Below, piece after piece: positions 9,220-21,204 of a stretch of DNA of 64,000 nucleotides (the first letter of the stretch is position 1; the number at the start of each line of letters is the position of its first letter). A model generated the notes under the pieces. It did no database searches. It was not told the DNA's origin and worked only from the letters and a program-made list of their open reading frames with translations. The translations under genes and the position numbers were made by a program. This stretch comes from Gnetum montanum (lineage: Eukaryota; Streptophyta; Gnetopsida; Gnetales; Gnetaceae): the NCBI GenBank assembly GCA_015680685.1, contig MNCI01000807.1, positions 175,996 through 239,995 on the forward strand. The letters are read 5' to 3'.

Positions 9220-12200
9220 ATGGCACCCCTCTCAACCAAGGGAGAAATAGCCCAAAGTTGGAAGGGGCCAACAAGAACAAGCCCAAGAACCTCCAAAGGC
9301 AACCCATGTAACGAAACCTCTTTGTGAGGAGCCCGAAGTGGAATTTGTTTGATAGATTCTAAAAGAATAAGTGCCAACAAAGTAATCACAATGAGGGAAA
9401 GTACCAAGACCCGTGCCAAGTCTTGAAGTTACTTTGAATCAAACTTACTTTGACATCATCAAGTTTCAAGAGATTCAATGCTCGGTTTTCTAAGAAATAA
9501 ACTTTTGGGCCATTTCTAGAGAAAGATCAAATAGAAGTCAAAACATAATTACAAACCTCTTCCATGTGGCCAATCATCACATCCAATAGAGAATGGTACA
9601 TGGGAGAGACATATCTCTTCTAGAACAATAGAAGGTCGAGGTCCACAGTAAAAATCAAAGATATTCAAGTGTCCTACTTAATCAAGGTTTTTGCATAGGC
9701 ACTAGAGTTACCTAATATTAGGACACAATTGGCTGAGCTATCAACAAAAGGTGATTCTAAAGCCAAAAAGGAGTGGACTCAGTGGTGTTATGGGGTCGAC
9801 CGTAAGGAGTACAATGTGCTCACACTGGTGAAATGCATCTACTTCAAAATTGTAGCTTATCACCTTAATCCAAGCCCAGCAAGGTGACCACTTTTTCCAC
9901 CTAATCATGTGCTACTCTAAATGGAAGATTTCGTATAAACCTTTCACAACTAATCTATTTGAAGATCGAAAAGCATTTCTCAAGGAAAACAACATGGAAG
10001 GAAAACCATATCCTTTTCATGCCTCATTTGGAAACTCTGCAGAAGAATAAGAATCATCTACTACGCCAATGACATAATTAGGCATGCTCCTTTAGCTTCA
10101 TGGTCTAAAATCATGAAAATAAAAGAAACCTACCATAACCAAAGAAGAGGAGCAACCACCACCTCCACCGCCTACTCAAGAAACAATGTCAGAGGGTTGT
10201 GTAGCCATTGAGTGCTTGTGCAAAATTTGAGAGCAACTCTTGCATGAGTAAGAGCAACATGCAAGGATGAGTAGTATAGACCCATATGTATATCAACCAA
10301 TAATAAGTCACCTTAATAAGGTGTCTTGAACAATCAGCCAAATGGAAAGCAATGGACCAATATTCACTACCCAATGAACATAGTTACCCATGAGGTCTGA
10401 TCCCAATGCTCGAGAGCTGATAGTGTTATTATCACAACACCATTTATTCTTAGAAATCTCTGATAATATCGCCTCCTTCTCGATGCTTTTGGAGGAAGAT
10501 GAAGGGTCCACTATACTAGTGATGTAGCACCAAGGGCAAGAGGCTACAGCTGAAGTAGTTGTTAACCACATCACTGAAGCACTTAATGCACCTGTGACAT
10601 CTATACCAGATGTATCTGCATTTCAAGATGTGTAAACATCCACAAGCATAGTTACCCATGAGGTCTGATCCCAATGCTCAAGAGCTGACAGTGTTATTAT
10701 CACAACACCATTTATTCTTAGAAATCTCTGATAGTGTCGCCTCCTTCTCGATGCTTTTGGAGGAAGATGAAGGGTCCACTATACTAGTGATGTAGCACCA
10801 AGGGCAAGAGGCTATAGCTGAAGTAGTTGTTAACCACATCACTGAAGCACTTAATGCACCTGCGACATCTATACCAGATGTATCTGCATTTCAAGATGTG
10901 TAAACATCCACAAGCATGGTTAGCAAAAAATTGAATGCAGCCCAACATGAAGAATTGTTGGATCGATTGGTGAGGATTGGGCAACCAATTCTAGATATCT
11001 TTGATTTTCTAGATAACATCACCGTAACCCAGTTAGAGTTGCTAGAAGCAAGGGGCAAATGCATCATCTTGGAGGGGCAACTCGAAATGGCTCAAGCACA
11101 AAATCAATGCTTGGCCATAGATGTTGTTGAATTATGTGCCTGTCTTACTGATCCTACACTCCTTATCCCAACAATAACCAGAGATGAAGCTTTCCAACAG
11201 CTTCAAGAATAACTTAAGAAAGTTGAGGAGGAATTAGTGATAACCATCTTCAACCAGTCCATAGCAAAGGCAAAGACATATTCAGTTTAGAAGGACTTGG
11301 TTTAGATGTGCCAGGAAAATGAAGCACTAATTGTAGAAAATCATCACCTACGCAATGTTGATGTTCAAAAAGAACAAATGCAAGAATTCATTTATCAACA
11401 GTAGGAGCAACTAGCTAGGGTGAATATGGAATTAAGGAAATTAGCTAGAGAAAATCAAAATCTGTCAATGGAAGAAATTTGTGCCTTATGCTAGAAATCT
11501 GCTATTGAGATTGCTACCTGGAAAAATGAAGCTTTGAAGTTTGAAAAAGTCAAAAATCACTATATAGACTAAGTTGGCCTACAGAAGGAAGTAAATGAGA
11601 AGCACATCTAGATGGCAAAGGCAAAAATAAACGAAGCTCACCAGTAACTTCAATAAGGAAAAGAAGTTTGGCCATTAATGGGATTGATGCCTACAACAAA
11701 GTAAAGATCCAACTAAAAGAGTTACAAATAGAAGAGATGATAGAACACGTGGAGTTGGCCAATCTCTGTTATGCAAACCTAGCAATGATGACTGCCAAAC
11801 GGTTGCAATAAGAGTTAGAAAAACAAGTGGCTAACTCATATTTGTTATACGAGGCAGAGTTTAAACACCATAAAAACACCAAGCAGAAGCTTGACACTAC
11901 AAATGCTAAACTCAAAGTTCTCAAAGCATGATTCACAAATCAATGATCAACTACTGAGAACTTAGCCAAAAGAATGAATGATTACCAGGAGTTGAAAGAT
12001 GCAGTCAGAACATTCAACATTGAATGCAAATAATTGGCTACCTAGTTTATCAATGCAAAGGAGCTCTTTCTAGCAATGTCATGTCCTTAGGATGTGCCCA
12101 TTCTGATGCACATTGACAAAGCTGCATGGATGGTGCATGATCCTAGAAGTAAGGAGGAGAAAATGAAAGCATTGCTAGATGCTTTCTACCTCCCACTAGA

Positions 12201-12350
12201 AGTTGTAGCAACAGTAGGATAGCCATAGCTACCTTGACCATCACACATGCATGAAGCCAGTGAAGGTCCCTCAAAACCAAGAGCCACCACCACCTGGGAC
12301 TGTCTAATCTTTTCCACCAAACTTCATGCCATCAAGGAATATGTTGTCTA
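9220..12350 (+). pseudogene. Extra 3' ORF of element 1: plant-transposon-like domain plus coiled coil
   Basis: A large sense-strand ORF between pol and the 3' LTR, not part of standard gag-pol. It starts at ATGGCACC (9220), as in elements 2 and 3. The first third (to about 10050) includes EPEVEF-like, YMGETYLF and EWTQWCYGVD motifs and ends with a segment resembling the 'putative plant transposon protein' domain (PF20167 as I remember it; not searched). A proline-rich hinge (about 10150-10180) follows, then a long coiled coil from 10916: AAQHEELLDRLVRIGQPI, IFDFLDNITVTQLELLEA and ARVNMELRKLARENQNLS. It is full of stops at Gln codons and is frameshifted by a 268-bp duplication. The position matches the env-like ORF of Athila elements; I see no membrane segment. 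Confidence 0.7.
10379..10914 (+). repeat. 268-bp tandem duplication inside the extra ORF
   Basis: 10379-10646 and 10647-10914 are head-to-tail copies that I aligned base by base: six substitutions, all transitions, and no gaps. 268 is not a multiple of three, so the duplication breaks the frame. Elements 2 and 3 have a single copy of the corresponding segment, so it arose in this copy. Confidence 0.92.
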
Positions 12351-12537
12351 ATTTTGAAGAATCATGTTATGGTGTTCAATTTTGTGTCATGAACATTATC
12401 ATTTTTGTAATGTATTGATTTGTACACTCACGCACTCCGTTTTTGTCAAGTAAATCTCTTTTATTTGTGAAAGATTAGTCAATAATCTCATACCTTCCCA
12501 ATTTTGTAAAAGAACTCAAGGACAAGTTTTCATTCAA

Positions 12538-12548
12538 TCATGGGGATA
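12538..12548 (+). promoter_or_regulatory. Polypurine tract of element 1
   Basis: TCATGGGGATA ends exactly where the 3' LTR begins; element 2 has TTCATGGAGATA at 47364-47375 and element 3 a GTGGGGGTA on the reverse strand. It would prime plus-strand DNA synthesis. Confidence 0.6.
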
Positions 12549-13426
12549 TGATGACTCACATTTCTTGGTTGTGTCAACGAGGCTTCATAGATGTAGCCTC
12601 ATCGAAGAGGTTCCATTGACACAGTGTCTAACTTTTGGCTATAAATACATGTCCACCAACCTCATTTATGGAAATGAGATTTCAATAGTAGTGAAGCTCT
12701 TGTAGTTTGTTCATTTGAGAGTTAAAATATTTCTCCCAAGTGCTTGTAGCAGGAGTCATTAAGTGTATAAATATTTATTCAAGCATTGTTATACCTGAGC
12801 ATGATAGTGTGTGCAGTAATAAAGACGAGCTTTATGATAAACCTTACAGCACTCTGGATAGATTAAAGATTTCATTTATGCATTCAATGTTTTTAATTAA
12901 TTCATTCATTAAATGTTTTCTAGTAATTAAGCTAATGAAGTAATTAATTAAGATAAGCCAAATAGATTAAACACATAAGTATGACCACTTTGAGTGTAAC
13001 ACGTATTTGCTTGGTAATCCCAGCAACATTATTGCTTAATACGCCCAATAGTGTAGCATTTGGTAACCTAGTAGTGGATACATGGTTTTAAGATGTGTGC
13101 GAAAAGTGGAATCGAATGCTTATGTTAGGGTTGCTTAAATACTAGTTAATTAGTTAAATTAAATTAGTTAATTCAATTACTTTTATCTCCCTTTAAACAC
13201 CAAAATCATAAAATATAAAATGATAAAAATCAGATACCTCAATTACATTTAACCATACCAATGTACATCACAACCGTAATTGGGAAAATAAATGGCCTTA
13301 AGGCAAGGTTCACTACCTAAAAGACTAGTGCATCAGAAACTATAAAGTCTACTAAATTTGACTAAATTACTTTCGAATGCTCTGTGATTCGTATGGTTGG
13401 ATGTAGGGGTACCTTGCCACTTATCA
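12549..13426 (+). repeat. 3' LTR of element 1
   Basis: 878 bp, TGATGACTCAC to CTTATCA, collinear with 640-1554. The TATA box is at 12639-12647. Confidence 0.92.
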
Positions 13427-13431
13427 ATTGG
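13427..13431. repeat. Target site duplication, right copy, element 1
   Basis: ATTGG, identical to 635-639. Confidence 0.85.
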
Positions 13432-14385
13432 TTGCCATCCTAGTATAAGTTTTCCTAAAAGTAAAACTTGAAAAACGTGAAGCTCTTTGTTTCCTTAATG
13501 TAAAGTAATGTGTAGTTAGTTGACTTGCGGTAGAGGAGAGTTCACTCATAAAACAAAAAATTACAGAATATAAGTGTTAAAATAAATCTATAAATTTAAG
13601 AATAAGAAAAAGAAACATTGCAATAATAATTTTTTAAAAAAATCTTAAAATCTGCTATTTAAAAGAATTTTTGTAAAAGAAAAATAAAGAATAAAATTTA
13701 AAATGAAAATAGTAAAATGAAAAATTTTAGAAAAAAAAATTTAAAATTTAATAATTAAATAACACCACCTTACCAAAGTCAAGACTTAAGTAAGGACTGT
13801 CAAAACACAAATTTGAAAATGGGACTGGGAAATAAGGGTTTTAAAAAAAATATTAAAAATGGGTGATGAAACCCAAAAATTTTCAAGAAATGAACTTTTA
13901 AGATCAAGAAATAAAGGGCTTGAAAATTATTTAAAAGGATTATTTGAAACAAGGGCTAAAAGTAAAAATTTTAGCAAAAAAAATTTAACAAGTTTTAAAA
14001 CAAGATCGGGAAACAAAACAGGCACAAGAAAAATGGCAAGAAAAACTGATATGGGAAAACAAAGGTTAGAAAAATGGCCCTACTTCTTGCATCAAAAGTT
14101 GTTGATGCATAAATTTTTGTAACACTAACACCTAGGAAAAAATTCATTTCAGTAGACTATCAACTAGGGTGCCTCCTATATGGGTATGAAAACATAGGAA
14201 TAGTCTAAGTTGGAAAGGGCTATGTGACATTCAAAAAGTAAAGCAAACTTGAAAACAAATTGGGAGAATTTAAATTGGATAACTATCCTTAATTCTAAGA
14301 CCTCATGAAAATACAATAGTTAAAAAAATTAAATTTTCCCTAGTCACCTACTAGTGCTACTAGTCTATCATTGCCAAAGGTGCCT
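13432..14385 (-). other. Start of gag and 5' leader of element X
   Basis: On the minus strand an ATGGCAACC at 13438-13430 opens the gag that continues at 634 after removing element 1. The rest is an AT-rich untranslated leader (many A runs on the plus strand at 13560-13760). The open frame on the plus strand around 13859-14122 is Lys/Arg-rich low-complexity translation of this A-rich DNA and I do not regard it as a gene. Confidence 0.5.
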
Positions 14386-14395
14386 ACTGCTGGGT
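14366..14395 (-). promoter_or_regulatory. Possible primer binding site of element X
   Basis: The reverse strand reads CAGCA, G, then TAGGCACCTTTGGC. GGCACCTTTG matches eight of ten bases of GGCGCCGTTG from the tRNA-Asp site. It sits upstream of the X leader in the right direction, but the match is short. Confidence 0.3.
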
Positions 14396-15420
14396 AGGGA
14401 AAACTTTAACCATCACCAAAAAGGGAGAGAGAGAGATCTAGCCCACTGTAATCGAGAGAGAGAGAGTAAGGAAGAAGAAGAACCTCACCACTGATTGCTA
14501 CCATCAACACTCTTTGCTGACACACACCTACAGGAGTGAGGAGATGCTGAAAGATCTGCTCCTACAACTGCAATCGCCACCACCACGTGTCGCTTAGAGT
14601 CACCACTGTTCATGTAGCATTGGCCACCCACCATTGGCTAGAAAGGGAGGAGACAAAGAGGGATGTTGCACTACTACCGACTCCTACTAGAAAGAAATTG
14701 CAACTGACTGCTGACTGCCATTGACTATGTGTTGTCGTGCACTACTCACATGCACCTAACTACCATCCATCACCATGCCTGTCATGCATGCATTATATAG
14801 CCCCCGTCTGATGAGCAGCATGTCGCTAGGAGAGCCTATTGCAGTGGCACTCATTGTTGCATCTCTAACACACGTAGATATGTCTACCATCAATGATATG
14901 CATCAACTGTAGCTATCGTTGTTCCTGCAACGTTGGCTACCTACCGTAGTCTACCATGCGAACCACTACTAATGAGCATGTGTTGGTCAATGTTCGTGCA
15001 TCAGATATCTATCACTGTCTACCTAGGAATTGCATGCTTACTACTACCCACCGTCTGTTGCTACAAGTACAGCCTATCATGAGTGTTACCAGCCACATGT
15101 CACCATTCTATCTACTTATCTAAGGAGAGAGAGGGTTGCCCATTACAACCTGAAAGAAAAAGAAACCACCTTGAGTTTCCCAATTAGGCCTGGATCCAAT
15201 GTTTTTTTATATATATAGCTTGCTCTGCCACCCTTATAGTCACTCCTTTGCCAATCTGAATGCTCACTACCATAACACCTGGAGTAATTTCCACCATGTA
15301 GCTCCAACCATTATTACAATGGTTATGCCCTACATAATGCCCACCATGAATGCCACTAATGCACGTTGGTTATGTAATGTAACGACCGCATGACCACCAC
15401 CATTGTTGAATACGTAACTC
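14390..15420 (-). repeat. Possible 5' LTR of element X
   Basis: A ~1 kb block with more C and CpG than its neighbours and many short ACC/CTACC-type words, lying upstream (minus strand) of the possible primer site. The reverse strand has a TATA-like GCTATATAATGC at about 14790-14801. Short GA repeats lie at 14426-14465. No second LTR is in the window to compare with, so the call rests on position only. Confidence 0.35.
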
Positions 15421-15917
15421 TCGATCACCGTCCAACACCACACAAAATATTTTTCCTTAGTGTGGATGCAAATACTACAATCAAAATGAAAAGGATTTTA
15501 GTAGAGGTAGATTTAATAACAGTGACATATATGAATTCAAAATAGTGTCATTTGCAACTGGGCTTTTTCACAGTTGTACTCTTCATAAATTTTAATACAT
15601 CCAAAACTCTATTCCCATAATGTACAACCCTTTTTTTATGATAAGATTATGAATGGATGTCAAAAATTTAATTACGTATTGATAGAGTTTTAAAAAAAAT
15701 TATGTATATATGTTAAATATTCTATGAAGCTTAAAATCTTTAAAAACTTATTGATGAACCTTGCAAACACTTAAAACTTTATAGTGGACATTAAAACCTT
15801 TATGGTTTATTATTTTTTTTCACCAAATTAACATTTATAAATTTGTAGTTGCTAGGTCATTGTTGAAGATTGATACTATTTATTATGGCCATGTGCCTAG
15901 CATGGGTAAGGTTGACA
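15421..15917. other. Unannotated AT-rich stretch
   Basis: No frame, repeat or motif that I can support. Confidence 0.5.
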
Positions 15918-16330
15918 TCAACACCTAGGAACACCATCTACTATTGATCCTTTAGAATTGATGCTATCAGCTATCTGGGCTACAATACCTTGAAGATCAA
16001 TTTTATTTATATTCATATAAATTAATTCTTTGCCACTATGAATGACTTTAGCATCTATTTCATCTCTAAAATCAACAACATCTCCAGGATTGTTTTTCTC
16101 CAAGTAATAACTTGGGTCTTTTCAACTTCAGTGAACTCATAGTCATGATGAATGCTATCAAAAACAACTATAGTTGTCTTTTTTACAATAGAGTTAGTTG
16201 AAGCATCATCTTCCATTCTTTCATTATCATATTTATCACTGTCATCACTATCCAATATAATCTCTGGAACATTTGCAATATTTGTAGTCTCTTTATCATT
16301 TGTATGTGGATTATTTCTCTGAAGGTGCAC
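15918..16330 (-). pseudogene. Unidentified coding-like fragment
   Basis: Two overlapping minus-strand frames joined by a frameshift near 16100 give about 130 acidic residues without a stop in each part, including PEIILDSDDSDKYDNERMED, DYEFTEVEKTQ and, after the shift, EKNNPGDVVDFRDEI and ELIYMNINKIDLQGIVAQIA. The acidic stretch and the idiomatic composition look like real protein, but I do not recognise the family. It lies just downstream (minus strand) of the citrate synthase fragment and does not resemble it. Confidence 0.35.
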
Positions 16331-16424
16331 TTGGATTTAAGGGTGGATTTTTTGTATTGCAATTCTACAATGTGAAATAAATTTCGTGCATCTATTTGTA
16401 GATTTGTTTTGATCTTAAAGTACC

Positions 16425-16984
16425 AATGAGCACATCTTTGGTAACACTACCATAATCTACTACACCAATTTGCACATGGATCTTTTGGCTTGTCATGTCT
16501 TTGCATGTAAAATGAAAAGTACATTTGATACTCTTGCCAACCTAGGATTTGGATTATATGATAAACTTCCAAGTGAATCTAACCTATAAAGGAAATTCTC
16601 TACATAAGAAAGGTTAGTTAAAGGCAACCCAGGTGCTCACCCTTTAATCCTTAACAAAATAGTGTAGAGATTGTTGGAATCTTCTCTAAAATGCACACAA
16701 TTTGCTTATCCCTCACTACCTTTGAATTATAAATATCTTGGTCCCTCAATGCTAAGTTGGCATCTAGATTATATGTAGAGAGAGCACTAATTACACTTGC
16801 TAGCATACCCATGGGATGAACATAATGTAGCATTCCTTGTATAGAATTCAATAATCCTTCTAGTAAAGCAAAATGTTGAGACATAGCAAATGCCCAATCT
16901 TTTAACTAAGATTCTGATGGAAGTTACCCATACATCAAAACATAAGCTACTTCAGTATATGTAGTCCTCTCAACTAATTCCTTT
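16425..16984 (-). pseudogene. Peroxisomal citrate synthase pseudogene fragment
   Basis: Citrate synthase condenses acetyl-CoA with oxaloacetate; the plant peroxisomal form works in the glyoxylate cycle and beta-oxidation. The minus strand reads [64 protein letters not shown], then after a one-base shift [16 protein letters not shown] and [18 protein letters not shown]. This is the central part of the plant CSY protein in correct order, including the HPMG and PNPRLARV segments. About 160 codons run without an intron, whereas plant CSY genes, as I remember them, have many introns; this suggests a processed copy. Stops and the frameshift show that it is dead. Similarity fades after 16496; 16425-16495 is tentative. 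Confidence 0.85.
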
Positions 16985-16999
16985 GAGCAAAGACACGAG

Positions 17000-18985
17000 T
17001 AGGTTATAACCCACTCTTTTCCCTTGACCAACTTCATCATGCAAGCTTGTTCCATTTAGTGGTCTAAATGTACCAATAGAAACACTCAGAAGAAGAGCTT
17101 AGAGCTTGTGTAGGGTGTGGTGCCCTTCAAACCACATTTTGAGCTTGTTGGGACCTTGCAGGGTTGAGAGATTTCACAGCAATGAAGCTCTCCTTACATA
17201 CCTTCAAACTTTATTTCTTCCAAAATTTATGTGGAATCTATTCTTTAATGATGATTCAGTTGGTGATTTATTTTGAACAACATGGATTTCAAAGGAGTTT
17301 TAGGTCGAGGAATGAAACGTTGGCACATTTTGGCCATTTTATGGAGCAGGAATATGATATCAATAGAGATGGCAAAATGATATATAACAATAAAAAAATA
17401 TGCATTTGAAGACCATAAGTAACATTGCCTACTAATTTTTGGAAAATGATCCATTTAGTGTTGCCCTTTTGCTTGTTATATTCATGTAGAGTGTAATTAT
17501 GGGTATGAGATGAATTATTTCTTAGTTCTCATTATCTCTAAATTGTTGAGTAAAAATGGATACATAGGCAATTAAAATTTCTTTTTTCTTGAAGTTAATT
17601 TAGCATAAGCCTGTTACAAGTCCTTATGTTTGAGGATGCTAGTGAAAGTAATCAACTTGGAATAAGAATTTTGATAAAAAAATCATGACTAAAGTTGTTT
17701 TTACAAGATTATAGTTGGAAAATGCATTAAAATGTTATCAAGGGAAATCCTCTGTGACTAATTGTTGGAGTTATACTCTGGAAAGTGAAAGAAAATAGTT
17801 GAAACTAGGGAATAATGAAGGTCTGCAATTGATTTATGAAATAATATCCAAAGTTACTAGAATAGCAATGAATTGGAAGTTAACATTATTAAACCAAAAT
17901 CCTTTCTCTAATAAGAGCAAAAATAATTAACATTGTTATTCATTTTAATTATTTTTATTACCTGAGAAACAACATCTACTCAAGGTAAAAAATGGCTTTT
18001 TACCAATAACATCACATCATGGCTCTTTCCTACACAAATCATCAAAACCAAAAAATTCCTCACTCACCTACACATGGAAAATTCAACAATAATGACTAAA
18101 ATTTCCAAATGAAAATGGATAATCCTAATGCACGGCAGTGTTGGTAGTATGGCCAGGGTAAGCCAAAAAACATAGAAATGTGATTAAACATTCAATGGTG
18201 GTTCAGTTCGACCATAGAGGGCCAATTGCAAACCCTAAAAGAAATAACCAAACAAGCAAAATGGGCAGTTCAAATTCCAATGTTGACAACAACGGTGGAG
18301 GCAATGCCAACACTAGGACCATGATGGCTAAAGATGTGATTTTCCTCCAACAACAACGAAGCTGGAAGCACTAGTATATGCATGATAGAGATGAGCCAAC
18401 AGGTGGAGATCAAAACATTTCCACAATCACCAAAACACAAAGAAACATCCTAGGGGTGCTGGATGAGGCTACAAATCCAACACGTGCCTGCTCATCATGG
18501 TGACACCACTCCTACTAATGGACAATGTAGTAGCAAGGTAATAGACAATGCGGTGGTGAAGGCAATGAGGTGATGGACAACATGATGATGAAGTCAATGA
18601 GGCAATAGTGATACAATGACAATAAACCCTTATGCCCAAACTAGACCAAGAAAAATAACATTTCATATTTCAAGTTCAGAGCTATGGTGAAGTATTATTA
18701 AATTACATTACATATATCATGGTGATTATAAGTGATAACATAAGTTTGAAGAGGTAATATACACACAAGTGGCAAGGTTATAATTTAAAGAGGCAAATCT
18801 ATTGAGCTTTATTTGTTCAAAATAAATTTCCATGTAAAGGTTTTACATAAACCTAACTGAATTTCCTAAATATTTGTATTTGAAAGGATACTTGCCAATT
18901 ATGGCATATATTTCTCCAATTTTTGTAACTTCCTATGATAACTTTGATGATATTTGTTACCAAGGAAATACTTTGCAACCCTACT
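17000..18985. other. Unclassified region
   Basis: No recognisable gene. At 18100-18660 the plus strand has Asn/Ser/Gly-rich codons (NNQTSKMGSSNSNVDNNGG near 18240) and on the reverse strand short His/Ser-rich frames; this may be debris of a gag or LINE ORF1, but I cannot place it. The rest is AT-rich and featureless. Confidence 0.4.
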
Positions 18986-19009
18986 TAAATTTCTCATAAT
19001 CCCCATGGA

Positions 19010-19732
19010 AACTATAACTCCTAAGGTGGTTATAAATTTGTATGCCTAAGATATTTGTAAGCCCCATAACTCCTCATGATTATTGTAACTACCTTAAGGT
19101 CATTATAAAAGAAGCTTCAAAGGTAAAATTAAGAGGAGGAAGATTTGGGAAAAGACATTTGAAGAATTCTTCTAAGATGGCTTGCTAAAGACATTAATTT
19201 GACTACTTTGTTTTAATCTTGTGAGTTCATTTCTTCTCATTTTGTTTTAGTTACTTAGGTAATGGTTTAGATAATGTCATGCTTGGAAATTAATTTTGGG
19301 ATTTATCCTAGATTACTTTTATAGCTCTATTTTTTTTGCAATATTATACTTCTATTAGATTAGCCATAGAAAAGCTTATGTTGTTAAAAAGCCTCAAGAG
19401 CAATTTAATAGTAATGTCTTAACAAAATTACCTATTTTGAGCATAGAGAATCTAGGAAAATCTTTGGTATTTTTGGATGACTAGCTTCATTACTTTAAAG
19501 TGTATTGCATTAGTATTTCAATCAAGAAATTGTTGAATTTTTGGAGTTCTATTGAATACAATCTTTAACAACTAATAACTAGCCAAAATAGAAGCTCGTG
19601 ATTTATCGTTTACATAGTAATTTTTAGTAGTATAATAAGATTGTCTTTTATGAAATTTCTTGTTAGGCTGAGGAAGTTTGGACAATTTATAGTTATTGAA
19701 TTAAGGATAACTTTATTAAGAAGTGTTTATTT
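19010..19732 (+). repeat. Dispersed repeat, copy A
   Basis: About 720 bp collinear with 39130-39870. Both have a TATA-like TATAAAA (19104-19110 here), then GCTTCAA, GGCTTGCTAA, TTCTTCTCATTTT and GAGCAATTTAATAGTAATGTC. The LINE coding region starts just after it, so it could be the LINE 5' region with its promoter; but copy B is not followed by a LINE, so an LTR or another element is equally possible. Confidence 0.7.
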
Positions 19733-19740
19733 ATTTATTA

Positions 19741-21163
19741 ATGGGGAATAATGGACCAACTAGGAAATGACAAGAGTGGGAGCAACAACCAAAATAGGAG
19801 TCGCGGTGGTGATAGGTATGGAAACAACAGTGATGAGAGTGGGAATAGTAGCAGGAGTGACCGTAGGAATGGCTATTGTAAGAGGGAGTGTTGGCAGGAC
19901 AATGGATGGGCCTATGCATAGTCAGGAAAATGTGGCAGAGGGTGCACAAGCAACAAGGGTTTGAGTGCTCTCGTAGGCGAGTACTGGCACCAGTTTTGAC
20001 AACTGCGCATAGGATAGAGTAGTCATGCTAGTTAGGGTTGGACATCTACTTGAGGAGGTGATGTAGGAACTAGAGCAAAGTCTACTAAAAAAATTTATCT
20101 CTAAGGGAGTAAGGTTGTGGATGGATCTAATTCAAAAATGGATCTAAGTGACATGGGGATTGGAGAACATCCGCATTTAGAGTTTGGCAAATGATCAATT
20201 GCTATTCATGCTTTCAACAATGGAGGAAAGGGATAGGATGCTACTAGGGGATTCATGGTTTTATTGAGCCCACAAACTAGCCCTAGCTCCCTAGAGACCT
20301 AGAGAACACCATGATAAATGCCTCTTTAATCAAGCATTGGTCTGGATTTGGTTGTTTGATTTGTCATTAGAGTACTAGGAATCGAGGTTTCTAAAGTCTC
20401 TAGTGGGGATGTTTGGGGAATTTATTAAGTTTGATGCATTTACAGAGCTCATGGACTAAATGGGGTATGCCCATTTCTACATGTGGAGGTTGCTACGGTC
20501 AAAGGATAGAGTTGCGAAGGTCATGTTGGACATTGTTAGTAGGGAAGAAAAGATTCACGTTAAATTTAAAAACCTACCAATGATGCACAAGGAGGAGCCT
20601 TAGGGGTGCACGTTCTATGGGAAATGGCACTCAAAATCCAAACACTACCAAGGACCAACTAAGGTCACTCAAGGCTAGAGTCTTGTGGGTAGGAAGGGTT
20701 GGACCTAGATGCAGGGGTCAGTTTCAACGAGAGAGGAAGGGCCACAGGCCAAACACCCACATTCTCAAACTATAGTGGGAGTAGGGGATGCATAGCAATT
20801 GATGAAGGAGGACCTACTACCTTAGGTGAAGGAGGATGTGGCATACCTACTACCAATGAGTGGCACAGTTGTGAAGTCATCTGTGGGGTGGGGCATGAAG
20901 GAGGTCCTTGGCTCTCCCCGCACTCCACCAAGTCTAAGGACTATCATGTAGTAGGTCTCAGCACTAGAATTGCCCCTATTGAGGGAGTGGATTATAGTGG
21001 ATTGGGGCTCTACCAAGCCAAAAATGTAGGACATATAGCCCAACAAGTAAAGGAACTACTTAGGGTAGTGGTGCTTAGGCTGAACAACAAGATTAGGCAA
21101 CCTAATAAAACCATAGTGTGCAAGAAATCCATGCAACGGGATTTGGACTTGGGGGTGTGGTGA
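19741..21163 (+). pseudogene. LINE ORF1 with DUF4283-like domain
   Basis: RNA-binding protein of a plant L1-type LINE. An Asn/Ser/Arg/Gly-rich N-terminal part (19755-19920, SGSNNQNRSRGGDRYG) is followed by a DUF4283-like domain at 20187-20670: LLFMLSTMEERDRMLLGDSW, ALVWIWLFDLSLEY, GMFGEFIKFDAFT and IHVKFKNLP. A degenerate zinc-knuckle-like region CTFYGKWHSKSKHYQG comes next. A 154-codon stop-free Gly-rich tail spans 20699-21163. ORF2 begins 42 bp later. Interrupted by stops (mostly TAG) and frameshifts. Confidence 0.75.
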
Positions 21164-21204
21164 ACACTGCAAGGGGTGTATCATTGACATGTTTCTACAT
21201 CCCC

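Larger units (their letters stand above)
640..13426 (+). mobile_element. Element 1: complete Ty3/gypsy LTR retrotransposon, decayed
   Basis: A 12.8 kb element bounded by LTRs that start TGATGA and end TCATCA, with a 5-bp target duplication (ATTGG). The order is 5' LTR, tRNA-Asp-like primer site, gag, protease, RT, RNase H, remnant integrase, a long spacer with an internal TATA promoter, a large extra ORF, polypurine tract and 3' LTR. The primer site and the order point to the Athila/Tat side of Ty3/gypsy. All reading frames carry many stops and frameshifts, and the catalytic core of integrase has been deleted near 6735, so the copy is dead. By eye the two LTRs differ at roughly one base in eleven over a ~230 bp stretch, so the insertion is old. 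It sits in gag of element X. Confidence 0.92.

Noticed and set aside
13859-14122. 87-codon open frame rich in Lys, Arg and Asn
   Set aside because: It is translation of A-rich leader DNA of element X, with no domain and no conservation to test.
14426-14465. GA-rich runs as a regulatory element
   Set aside because: Short and isolated; a plain microsatellite is enough.
19767-19964. Val/Gly/Thr-rich plus-strand frame
   Set aside because: It is the out-of-frame shadow of the Asn/Ser/Arg-rich start of LINE ORF1.
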